From Pseudomonadota bacterium (GTDB taxonomy: Bacteria > Pseudomonadota > Alphaproteobacteria > Acetobacterales > Acetobacteraceae), in contig JAJZCS010000028.1 of the NCBI GenBank assembly GCA_021829055.1, forward strand, positions 1 to 13,592: DNA of 13,592 nt. Direction: 5' to 3'. This document shows, one piece after another, positions 1 through 6,729 of the stretch. Made by a program: the position numbers and the translations under genes. Numbering within the stretch: the first letter of the stretch is position 1; each line of letters begins with the position of its first letter. The notes beneath the pieces are model-generated. The model saw only the letters and a program-made list of their open reading frames with translations, had not been told where the DNA came from and made no database searches.

Positions 1-1019
1 TAGATTCGGAATTGTGCGTCTTCGTCTGGTAATGTTTCCCGGTTCATGAACACGAATTCCGTGCGCATCAAGCCGATACCGACTGCCCCAGAACGTGCAA
101 CCATTGGTAGCTCAAACGGCAACTCCAGGTTTGCTTGCAACTCGATTAACACATGATCGGTGGTCTCGGACGGGAGTCGTCGTAAACGCCCGAGAGTGCG
201 CTGGGCGCGAGTGAAATCGGCACGCTGACGGGCGGCTGCCGCAAGGCTGCGTCGGCCTGGATTCAGCGTGATGACGCCGGTTTCGCCGTCAACGATAACA
301 GTTGAACCTTCCCGCGCTGTGGCAACCAGTCCGTTGACACCAAGTACAGCAGGAATGCCGAGAGCACGAAGCATCACCGCGGTGTGGCCGCCGTCGCCAC
401 CCTCTTCTGCGACGATTCCGGCGAAGTGAGTTGGCTCGATCAATGCGGCATCGGCGGGGCGTAACGCGTCGGCAAGCAAGACGCTACCGTGAGGCAGGCC
501 TGCGAAGCTGCGAAACGGAAGCCGGATTAGATTGCGGAGCAGGCGGCGACCGAATTCACGGACTTCTTCGGCCTGGCGCGCAAAGTCTCCAGGTCCCGGT
601 TCTTGATCGCTCCTCGCCAAAAAAGCGGTCGCTTGGGCTTCCGTCACATCAAGCACGGCAGTGGCGGCGGTGACCAGTTTGTCCTCGATTGTCGTACGGA
701 TCATCCGCAACAGTCGGGACGGGCCAAGCATGTGCAGATGCGCATCGAGGAGCGGACCGATTTCGGCTTCGCTCTCTTCAGGCAAATTGGCGAGTCGTGA
801 CCGCAATTTTGTGAGTTGCTTGCGAGCTTGGGTGACAGCGTCATCAAGCAGATGCAACTGTGCGGAGACGTCACAGGCGCTGATTTTCTGACGGGCGATC
901 TCCAGCTTCGGCTCCGCCGCAAATGCGACCGGCCCAATTGCAATGCCGGGTGTCACCGGCATACCAACCAGCGGGAGTTGACGGCGCGGCTTCGGGTGAC
1001 GCAATTGTTCTGCTTTCAT
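1..1019 (-). CDS. ptsI: Phosphoenolpyruvate-protein phosphotransferase (PTS Enzyme I), C-terminus cut by window edge
   Basis: Enzyme I takes phosphate from PEP onto a histidine and passes it to HPr in the cytoplasm. The reading frame is open for 339 codons from the ATG at 1019 to the left edge; the family is about 570-590 residues, so roughly the last 230-250 are missing. It starts almost directly with the EI fold (LVGMPVTPGIAIGPV, residues 17-31) and has no GAF domain, so it is not the PtsP/EI-Ntr type. The phospho-histidine is H212 in EEGGDGGHTAVMLRALGIPA (205-224), and the PEP-barrel start GIGLMRTEFVF lies at 314-324. The motif around H212 deviates from the textbook GG-x-T-x-H form, with G in place of T. 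A good ribosome site (GAGGAG) sits about 8 bases before the ATG. It is the last visible gene of the hprK-rapZ-EIIA-HPr operon, 32 bases after HPr. Confidence 0.95.
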   Translation of the reverse strand, partial: MKAEQLRHPKPRRQLPLVGMPVTPGIAIGPVAFAAEPKLEIARQKISACDVSAQLHLLDDAVTQARKQLTKLRSRLANLPEESEAEIGPLLDAHLHMLGPSRLLRMIRTTIEDKLVTAATAVLDVTEAQATAFLARSDQEPGPGDFARQAEEVREFGRRLLRNLIRLPFRSFAGLPHGSVLLADALRPADAALIEPTHFAGIVAEEGGDGGHTAVMLRALGIPAVLGVNGLVATAREGSTVIVDGETGVITLNPGRRSLAAAARQRADFTRAQRTLGRLRRLPSETTDHVLIELQANLELPFELPMVARSGAVGIGLMRTEFVFMNRETLPDEDAQFRI

Positions 1020-1051
1020 CCGAGGCTCCTCATTCCATCGTTAATATCCCG

Positions 1052-1345
1052 TTAGTCATCTTCATGGAAGCCTCCCTCGACGAGATCGACGATCGCTGCA
1101 AGGGCTTCCTTGGCATCCCATCCTTCGGCGGCGATCTCTATGACTGACCCTTGGCCCGCGCCGAGCATCATCAGTCCCATAATGGACTGAGCCGACACGA
1201 ACTGGTCGTCCCGGCCCACTTCGACCGACGCACTAAATTTCTCTGCCAGGGTTACCAACTTGGCTGCGGCACGTGCATGAAGACCGCGCTTGTTGGGAAC
1301 AATGACCCGTTGACGTAACCGCGTCGCAGCTCCTCCATCGCTCAT
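1052..1345 (-). CDS. ptsH: Phosphocarrier protein HPr
   Basis: HPr carries phosphate from Enzyme I to EIIA proteins. With the ATG at 1345 it is 97 residues. The catalytic histidine is H23 in the motif NKRGLHARAAAKL, and the regulatory serine for HPr kinase is S54 in AQSIMGLMML, matching Ser46 of Firmicute HPr; both sites are intact, which fits the hprK gene upstream. A TTG two codons earlier (1351) could also serve as start. I prefer the ATG because it overlaps the EIIA stop as ATGA (1342-1345), the usual sign of translational coupling; the upstream Shine-Dalgarno is weak. A short N-terminal extension of about 9 residues precedes the usual HPr start. Confidence 0.95.
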   Translation of the reverse strand: MSDGGAATRLRQRVIVPNKRGLHARAAAKLVTLAEKFSASVEVGRDDQFVSAQSIMGLMMLGAGQGSVIEIAAEGWDAKEALAAIVDLVEGGFHEDD

Positions 1346-1761
1346 CCGCAAGCGCGGCGCGGTGTCGGGTGTCGTACTTCCGACCCGGTGGCGATGTATT
1401 TGCGTCCCGCCGCTTCGGCACAGTGAACGGCTTCAGCGAGGCCGTGGCTACCGCGGATCTTGGCCAATTTGACGAGCATCGGTAAGTTCATCCCCGCGAT
1501 AACCTCGACGTTGGGTCGGGCAAGCATGGACATGGCGAGATTGCACGGTGTTCCACCGAACATGTCGGTCAAAACGACGACGCCATCTCCAGTATCAACC
1601 TCCGCAACACGGTCGGCGACTTCGCGGCGCTGTTGCTCGATATCCGAGTCCGCTTCGACCGCGACTGTTGCGACGTTCCGTTGCGGCCCGACGATGTGTT
1701 CCATGGCCTCACGCAAGGCAATGGCTAGGCGACCATGGCTGACAAGAACGAGGCCGATCAT
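1342..1761 (-). CDS. PTS EIIA component, mannose (Man) family
   Basis: This 139-residue protein is a free-standing EIIA of the mannose/fructose/sorbose family. The start MIGLVLVSHG places the phosphorylated histidine at H9, and the family motif LTDMFGGTPCNLA (64-76) includes the conserved D66. The C-terminal stretch from about 120 is basic and poorly conserved. No EIIB, EIIC or EIID domain is fused to it or encoded nearby, so transport of a sugar through this protein is unlikely from what is visible; in alphaproteobacteria such EIIA proteins are parts of regulatory phosphorelays. It begins 13 bases after rapZ ends, with a weak GAAAG ribosome site, and overlaps HPr by 4 bases at its end. Confidence 0.92.
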   Translation of the reverse strand: MIGLVLVSHGRLAIALREAMEHIVGPQRNVATVAVEADSDIEQQRREVADRVAEVDTGDGVVVLTDMFGGTPCNLAMSMLARPNVEVIAGMNLPMLVKLAKIRGSHGLAEAVHCAEAAGRKYIATGSEVRHPTPRRACG

Positions 1762-1774
1762 GTCGATCTTTCAA

Positions 1775-2716
1775 TCATTGTATCTCTCCAATCGCGCGCG
1801 AATGGTTAGGCGCGCCAGTTCGCCGCGGCGGCGTGGCCTTGTTTGTTTCGCTCAAAGCACGATGTTCGATTCGCACATGCCAGTGTGCGTCCTGCAAGAA
1901 CCTGGCTAGCGCCTCAATCAGTGTGACCGAACGATGGCGGCCTCCAGTGCAACCTATAGCGATTGTCACGTAGGCTTTGCCTTCGCGGGTGAAGCGCGGA
2001 AGCACAAATGATACGAAATCAGTCAAGTGCTGGAGGTAAACCCAATAATCCGGATCCTTTTCGATATAGGTACGAATCGCGGGATCAAGCCCCGTCAGCG
2101 GGCGCAGGTCGGCCATGTAATGGGGGTTACGCAGGAACCGTGCGTCGAACACGAGATCTGCATCGCGCGGGACACCGGTTGAGTAGGCAAAAGATACAAG
2201 AGTGAGAATCAACCGTGCTTCAGCGGTCCCGTAACGCTGGGCAATCATCTCACGAAGTCGGGGCACCGGTAGATCAGATGTATCGATTACCCAATCCGCG
2301 GCTTGGAGGAGATCGCGGGTTAAGGCTCGCTCTGCTTCAATCCCATCCAGCACGGTACCATCCTGCGCTAGCGGGTGGCGTCGTCGTGTCTCCGAATAGC
2401 GGCGTCGCAACACATCGGATTCAGCAGTCGCGAAAATTAGGTTAACCTTGGAATTCACTTGGCGTGAAGTCGCGGAGTTTGCCGCGGAATTACGCAGCCG
2501 ATCGAGTGTTGCGAGAACGCTGGTGGCGACGAAGTCGCGGGTTCTCGCGTCTAAACCGATCGCAAGCCGATGTTCGGTGGCAGCAAGAGTTTCGACAAGA
2601 TGCAGAGGAGGGTTATCGACAGCTTCGAAACCGAGGTCTTCAAGAGCGTGCAGGATCGAGTTTTTGCCCGCGCCGGACAGACCGCTGACGACCACAATAC
2701 GAACGTTTCTGGTCAT
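1775..2716 (-). CDS. rapZ: RapZ/YvcJ-family nucleotide-binding protein
   Basis: RapZ-family proteins are P-loop proteins. The E. coli member is an RNA-binding adaptor that controls degradation of the sRNA GlmZ and so glucosamine-6-phosphate synthesis; the role in alphaproteobacteria is less clear. With the ATG at 2716 the protein is 313 residues. The P-loop region is GLSGAGKNS (12-20), followed by the family signature LEDLGFEAVDN (25-35); FDARFLRNPHY lies at 190-200 and IGCTGGRHRSV at 254-264. The residue after the P-loop lysine is Asn, not Ser or Thr. A tail of about 25 residues after position 288 is rich in Pro, Arg and Thr. The start is chosen because it overlaps the hprK stop as ATGA (2713-2716); an in-frame ATG at 2755 would add 13 residues lying inside hprK. 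Confidence 0.94.
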   Translation of the reverse strand: MTRNVRIVVVSGLSGAGKNSILHALEDLGFEAVDNPPLHLVETLAATEHRLAIGLDARTRDFVATSVLATLDRLRNSAANSATSRQVNSKVNLIFATAESDVLRRRYSETRRRHPLAQDGTVLDGIEAERALTRDLLQAADWVIDTSDLPVPRLREMIAQRYGTAEARLILTLVSFAYSTGVPRDADLVFDARFLRNPHYMADLRPLTGLDPAIRTYIEKDPDYWVYLQHLTDFVSFVLPRFTREGKAYVTIAIGCTGGRHRSVTLIEALARFLQDAHWHVRIEHRALSETNKATPPRRTGAPNHSRAIGEIQ

Positions 2717-3135
2717 GCGAAAAACGCACCACAATGCTGCGTGCGGCGGCCGCAAGCGGCATCCAGAGCCCAGTGAACGCGAATAGCCGCGCCGGGTTCT
2801 GTGGGATTGAGTAAGATCGTCGGAGCGCCGAAGTGAGGGTCCGCGGCCACGTTTGGTAGGCGTTCCGTGGGCAGGGCCATGTGGACAATCAGGCGGAGCT
2901 GGGCCGAATGCCGGTGAGCGGTGCGGAATAAACCGACGCCGCGCAACTCAATTAGACCGGCAATGCATCCGCACGGTCGCACCCGTCCGTCCACAACTTC
3001 GACTTGGTCATCGCCTATTAGGTCGAAACCACGGTCGAGGAGTCGCAGCAGCAGGTCAGACTTGCCGGAACCCGACGGGCCGAGGAGCAACACGGCGTCA
3101 TCGTCGAGTGCGGCGCAGGCAGCATGCAATCGCAT
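2713..3135 (-). CDS. hprK: HPr kinase/phosphorylase, short alphaproteobacterial form
   Basis: HPr kinase phosphorylates HPr on its regulatory serine. This is the short form of about 140 residues that lacks the N-terminal domain of the Firmicute enzyme, as is usual in alphaproteobacteria. Visible motifs are HAACAALDDD near the N-terminus, a canonical Walker A GPSGSGKS (19-26), IGDDQVEV (40-47) and IELRGVGLFR (62-71), which matches the HPrK signature. It is the first gene of the operon on this strand. The ATG at 3135 gives the expected domain start, though no clear Shine-Dalgarno precedes it; the frame stays open upstream with no good alternative ATG. It overlaps rapZ by 4 bases. Its target HPr (S54) is encoded two genes downstream, so the pair is likely functional. 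Confidence 0.92.
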   Translation of the reverse strand: MRLHAACAALDDDAVLLLGPSGSGKSDLLLRLLDRGFDLIGDDQVEVVDGRVRPCGCIAGLIELRGVGLFRTAHRHSAQLRLIVHMALPTERLPNVAADPHFGAPTILLNPTEPGAAIRVHWALDAACGRRTQHCGAFFA

Positions 3136-3409
3136 CGTGCCATGATTGTGGCAAGTTTCAGGCGAAAACGGAAGGGGGGGTTGCCACCATCTGAGCGACG
3201 GATGAAAAAACTGATAAAAAACAAAATATTCGGAACCTACTTCTCCTCTCTACATTAGGGTGAGCCGGCATGAATTGCGGAATCGTAACGACAATCGTAA
3301 TATTCTTTGCGAGGGCATAACGTTGCAGAAGCGCCAGCATCGGTTCATATTCTTGCGCCCGTGGGTCTGAAGTGCCATTTCGTATAGTGAATAGATGCAG
3401 GATTTAGGG
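3136..3409. promoter_or_regulatory. Divergent intergenic region between hprK and the htrA operon
   Basis: This spacer must hold promoters for both divergent operons. It has A/T-rich tracts at 3205-3230. For the plus strand a possible sigma-70-like pair is TTGCAG (3323-3328) and CATATT (3346-3351) with 17-base spacing; another -10-like hexamer TATAGT (3383-3388) lies just before the first htrA ATG but has no good -35. An 8-base direct repeat lies at 3281-3300. I could not pick a convincing promoter for hprK. A 60-codon minus-strand frame (3158-3340) resembles no family I know and is probably chance. Confidence 0.4.
3281..3300 (+). repeat. Tandem direct repeat AATCGTAA upstream of htrA
   Basis: AATCGTAA occurs at 3281-3288 and again at 3293-3300, separated by CGAC, a 12-base period. 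It ends 22 bases before the candidate -35 hexamer at 3323. OmpR/PhoB-type regulators commonly bind direct repeats about one helical turn apart, and such a regulator is encoded in this operon, so autoregulation is a reasonable inference. The repeat is short and could be chance. Confidence 0.35.
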
Positions 3410-4468
3410 ATGACGGTATTTCGCCGACGATTGCTGGCGATGGCGTTGCCCATGGCGGCTTTGGTGGACATGCCGGTACCGGGAATTGCTTCGCCTATGC
3501 CTTGGAGTTTTGCTCCGCTGGTTCGGAAGGTCGGTCCAACAATCGTAGGGGTATCCGTGATTCGTTATGCGGGGGAGGCTCCCCCGCGTCCTCGACTGCG
3601 GCTGTCGCCTCATTCTGATATTGGATCTACCCACAAAGCTGAACCAGCGGACCCAGTCCGATCGGTGGGATCCGGCTTCATCATCTCGTCATCTGGCATA
3701 ATTGTTACGAACAATCATGTGGTCGGCAATGCGCGTCGGATCATTGTGACACTGGACGATGGGACCAAACTGCCTGCACGAGTAGCAGGCACCGACCAGT
3801 TGACCGACCTGGCAATCGTTAAAGTTGAGCCAGGGGGCAGTTTGCCGTATGCGCAGTGGGGTGATTCCGCCCATATCGAGGTCGGCGACTGGGTTCTCGC
3901 CGCAGGGAATCCGTTTGATCTAGGAACGTCATTCACCGCCGGGATTATTTCAGCGCGAGGGCGGCGGATCAGCGATGATCCCTTCGATCGCTTCTTCCAA
4001 CTCGATGCGCCAATTAATCCTGGCAATTCCGGAGGGCCATCATTTGACCTTAATGGTCGGGTCATAGGCGTGAATACTGCAATTGTCTCGCCCTCGGGCG
4101 GGTCAGTCGGCATCGGCTTCGCAATCCCATCGGATACGGCCCGCTTTGTGGTCGGATCGCTGATCGCGTATGGTTCCGTTCGCCAGGGGTGGCTGGGTAT
4201 AAGAGTGGAGGATCGAAAAGGTGGAGCCCTCGGCGCCGTGATTACTAGAGTCGAAGCCGAGGGGCCTGCGGCGCGAGTGGGGTTGAAAACTGGCGATGCA
4301 ATCGTGGCGGTGAATCACCGGCCTGTCGGAAATGCTGAGCAATTGCTCCGATCGATTGCTCGCGCGCGGCCCGGCCAGCGCGATCTCATGGAGATCGAAC
4401 GTTCTGGACGATTCTACGCCTTGTCGGTCGACATAGGGCAACGGCCCGATGAACTCAGGAGTTACTGA
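3410..4468 (+). CDS. HtrA/Deg-family serine endoprotease with one PDZ domain
   Basis: Periplasmic quality-control or regulatory protease of the trypsin-like S1C family. Numbering from the ATG at 3410 (352 residues), the catalytic triad is H103 (VTNNHVV), D133 (LTDLAIVKV) and S207 (INPGNSGGP), all intact. A single PDZ domain follows at about 260-343; DegP and DegQ have two, DegS has one. The N-terminus MTVFRRRLLAMALPMAAL is a signal peptide or membrane anchor, with a possible cleavage after GIA (about 26); the RRRLL motif could also suit Tat export. The start at 3410 has AGGA (3399-3402) seven bases upstream. The in-frame ATG at 3395 adds five residues and lacks a ribosome site, though it could be leaderless behind TATAGT. 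The stop overlaps the next start as TGATG. I do not assign degP, degQ or degS. Confidence 0.93.
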   Translation: MTVFRRRLLAMALPMAALVDMPVPGIASPMPWSFAPLVRKVGPTIVGVSVIRYAGEAPPRPRLRLSPHSDIGSTHKAEPADPVRSVGSGFIISSSGIIVTNNHVVGNARRIIVTLDDGTKLPARVAGTDQLTDLAIVKVEPGGSLPYAQWGDSAHIEVGDWVLAAGNPFDLGTSFTAGIISARGRRISDDPFDRFFQLDAPINPGNSGGPSFDLNGRVIGVNTAIVSPSGGSVGIGFAIPSDTARFVVGSLIAYGSVRQGWLGIRVEDRKGGALGAVITRVEAEGPAARVGLKTGDAIVAVNHRPVGNAEQLLRSIARARPGQRDLMEIERSGRFYALSVDIGQRPDELRSY

Positions 4469-5151
4469 TGCGCATACTTTTGGTTGAAGATGACAAGGAC
4501 GTTGCTGGTTTCGTGGTTAAGGGGCTGCGCGAGGCCGGGCATACTGTCGAACACGCGGACAACGGGCGCGACGGGCTGTTTCTTGCGGCTTCAGAAAATT
4601 TTGATGCGATCATCCTGGATCGGATGCTTCCGGGCGGAATTGATGGATTGCGCCTGCTGGAGACGTTGCGTGCGCAAGATAATGCCACCCCGGTTCTGTT
4701 CTTGTCGGCACTCACTCAGGTCGACGACCGGGTGAAGGGTCTGAAGGCGGGTGGGGACGACTACCTGACCAAGCCATTCGCCTTTGCTGAACTGCTGGCG
4801 CGTGTGGAGGCGCTTGCGCGGCGGGGTAAAGGTGAGGGGCCGTCAACACGATTGGTCGTCGGCGATCTCGAAATGGATTTGCTGTCGCGTGGAGTGAAGC
4901 GGGCGGGGCAGAAGATCGATCTCCAACCCAGAGAGTTCAGGCTTCTAGAATTTTTGATGCGGCACGCGGGCCAAGTAGTTACTCGTACCATGCTTCTTGA
5001 AGGCGTTTGGGATTATCACTTTGATCCACAAACGAACGTCATCGACGTACATGTCTCCCGGCTTCGCCAGAAAATCGACAAACCATTCCCGACGCCGCTG
5101 CTGCATACGGTGCGAAACGCAGGCTACATGTTGCGCGTCGAGGAGCCGTAA
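4468..5151 (+). CDS. OmpR/PhoB-family two-component response regulator
   Basis: A 227-residue DNA-binding response regulator. The receiver domain (about 1-115) has acidic residues D8 and D9, phosphoacceptor D51 in ILDRMLP, S80 and K102 in LTKPF, all canonical. A winged-helix DNA-binding domain follows at about 128-223, with LQPREFRLLEFLMRHAGQVV and the usual ending VHVSRLRQKIDK...TVRNAGYML. AGGAG lies six bases before the ATG, which shares its A with the htrA stop codon. The cognate kinase is almost certainly the next gene, 20 bases downstream. Its targets are unknown; the co-transcribed protease suggests an envelope-related stimulus and possible autoregulation. Confidence 0.95.
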   Translation: MRILLVEDDKDVAGFVVKGLREAGHTVEHADNGRDGLFLAASENFDAIILDRMLPGGIDGLRLLETLRAQDNATPVLFLSALTQVDDRVKGLKAGGDDYLTKPFAFAELLARVEALARRGKGEGPSTRLVVGDLEMDLLSRGVKRAGQKIDLQPREFRLLEFLMRHAGQVVTRTMLLEGVWDYHFDPQTNVIDVHVSRLRQKIDKPFPTPLLHTVRNAGYMLRVEEP

Positions 5152-5171
5152 GGCACCGTACGGCCAGTGCT

Positions 5172-6716
5172 ATGGCCGAGCCGGCCTATCCAATCCGGCC
5201 TGCCGACATCGAATCCGGCATTGATGCCGGGTTGCAGCGGGTGGCTGCGGCAATAGCCAACGAGGCGCCCCAGAAGCCCCGACGAGCGTTTTTGCGTTCG
5301 GCGAGCATAAGGTTTGCCCTACTGTATGGGTTGGTTTTTGGCGTCTCGACGATTCTGCTCGCTGGCTCGGTACGTTACTCGACGCTTGGTATTCTCAGCC
5401 GTCAGACCGAATCGGCGATCCGCAATGACGGAGCGAGTTTGCTGCATAGCTACCAGAGCGGTGGCATTCCGGAGCTGATCCTCTCGCTCGGCAACCGAAT
5501 ACACGAAAACCCGGACGACTCCGCAATTTATCTACTGGTTGATCCACTCGGCAATCGCATCGTCGGCAATATGTCCAGTTGGCCGGCAGGAGTCACGGAG
5601 GATAACATTTTCTACAAGATTCCCATCAAGCATTTCACCCGGCGGTCAACGGCGGAGATGCGCGCATATGGGCTGCCGAACGGTGATCAATTACTCATTG
5701 GTCGGGACATCAAGATGCAGGAGGGGCTGCAGATCATCCTTCGTGATGCGATGTTCTGGGCGCTCGGCGCCATGATCGGACTCGGTGTCATAGGTGCAGT
5801 TGTGATCCGCAGCGTCTTTAATCGGTCGCTTGCGGATATTGCCGCGACGACGAAGGCGATCGCTCGCGGCGATCTCAGTCAGCGGGTTCGCCGTGATATG
5901 AGTGGCGACGAATTCGACATCATGGCGGAGACGATCAACGACATGTTGGATCGTATTGCTAGGCTCATGGATGGTGTTCGGCAGGTTTCAAATGCAATTG
6001 CTCATGACCTTAGGACACCGATCACACGCGCGCGAACACGGCTTGAATTCGCCGCCTCGCATGCTGCCAGTGCTGATGAACTGCGTGCCGCCGTAGAACG
6101 CGCGACCGGCGAACTGGACGGTGTGGTGCGTGTATTTGAGGCCTTACTGCGAATCTCCGAGATCGAAGCAGGCGCGCGGCGATCCGCTTTCGGGCCTGTA
6201 GACCTGAACCCAGTACTCACTGACTTGGCGGAATTTTACGAACCAATGGCCGATACACGTGGGATCAAGCTGGACACCTCGTGGCCGACTGAGGTTAAGG
6301 TCATCGGCGATCGCGATATGTTGCAGCAAGCGATTGCCAATCTGCTTGATAACGCAATCAAGTTCGCACCCGAGCATTCCACAGTGCGACTGGCAGCTCG
6401 GCTCGATAATGAGGTGATCGAGGTTCATGTTGCAGATAACGGCCCTGGTATTCCGCAGAAGGATCGAACACGGGCAACCGAGCGATTTTATCGCGCGGAG
6501 GCTGCCCGCAACACGCCGGGAACAGGTCTCGGCCTCGCCTTAGTCGCCGCGATTGCGCAGCTCCATCAGGGACGACTTCGTCTTGACGACAACCGCCCAG
6601 GGTTACGCGCAGTTATAGTCCTTCCTCGAAACCTTACGAAAATGCAGGGGCCAATTCGGAACCCGCTGAGGCTGACAGCGGCCCCTGAGTCGACTCTGGC
6701 TGGGCCAGGATCTTGA
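5172..6716 (+). CDS. Membrane sensor histidine kinase
   Basis: A 514-residue sensor kinase. An Ala/Pro-rich cytoplasmic N-terminus of about 45 residues is followed by TM1 (about 47-66), a periplasmic sensor region of about 125 residues, TM2 (about 194-213), HAMP (about 214-266), the phosphoacceptor H278 in the H-box IAHDLRTPITRARTRLE, the N-box NLLDNAIKF (390-398), G1 DNGPGIP (422-428) and G2 GTGLGLAL (450-457). All catalytic boxes are intact. A tail of about 25 residues lies beyond the ATPase fold. No strong ribosome site precedes the ATG at 5172; translation may be coupled to the response regulator, and a later non-ATG start such as TTG at 5232 is possible. The sensor region has no domain I recognise. 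The gene converges on the glycerate kinase gene with 13 bases between stops. Confidence 0.95.
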   Translation: MAEPAYPIRPADIESGIDAGLQRVAAAIANEAPQKPRRAFLRSASIRFALLYGLVFGVSTILLAGSVRYSTLGILSRQTESAIRNDGASLLHSYQSGGIPELILSLGNRIHENPDDSAIYLLVDPLGNRIVGNMSSWPAGVTEDNIFYKIPIKHFTRRSTAEMRAYGLPNGDQLLIGRDIKMQEGLQIILRDAMFWALGAMIGLGVIGAVVIRSVFNRSLADIAATTKAIARGDLSQRVRRDMSGDEFDIMAETINDMLDRIARLMDGVRQVSNAIAHDLRTPITRARTRLEFAASHAASADELRAAVERATGELDGVVRVFEALLRISEIEAGARRSAFGPVDLNPVLTDLAEFYEPMADTRGIKLDTSWPTEVKVIGDRDMLQQAIANLLDNAIKFAPEHSTVRLAARLDNEVIEVHVADNGPGIPQKDRTRATERFYRAEAARNTPGTGLGLALVAAIAQLHQGRLRLDDNRPGLRAVIVLPRNLTKMQGPIRNPLRLTAAPESTLAGPGS

Positions 6717-6729
6717 TCGTGCTGCAGCC

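Noticed and set aside
1460..1909. 149-codon plus-strand open frame opposite EIIA and rapZ
   Set aside because: It lies antisense to two clear genes, has a low-complexity Ser/Arg/Thr-rich translation and no recognisable domain; typical shadow in GC-rich DNA.
3158..3340. 60-codon minus-strand frame between hprK and htrA
   Set aside because: Its translation matches no family I know, it has no ribosome site, and it runs into hprK in another frame. Probably chance in a promoter region.
5192..5219. AATCCGGC repeated at a 20-base interval at the start of the histidine kinase gene
   Set aside because: Short GC-rich repeat inside coding sequence; explained by codon choice.
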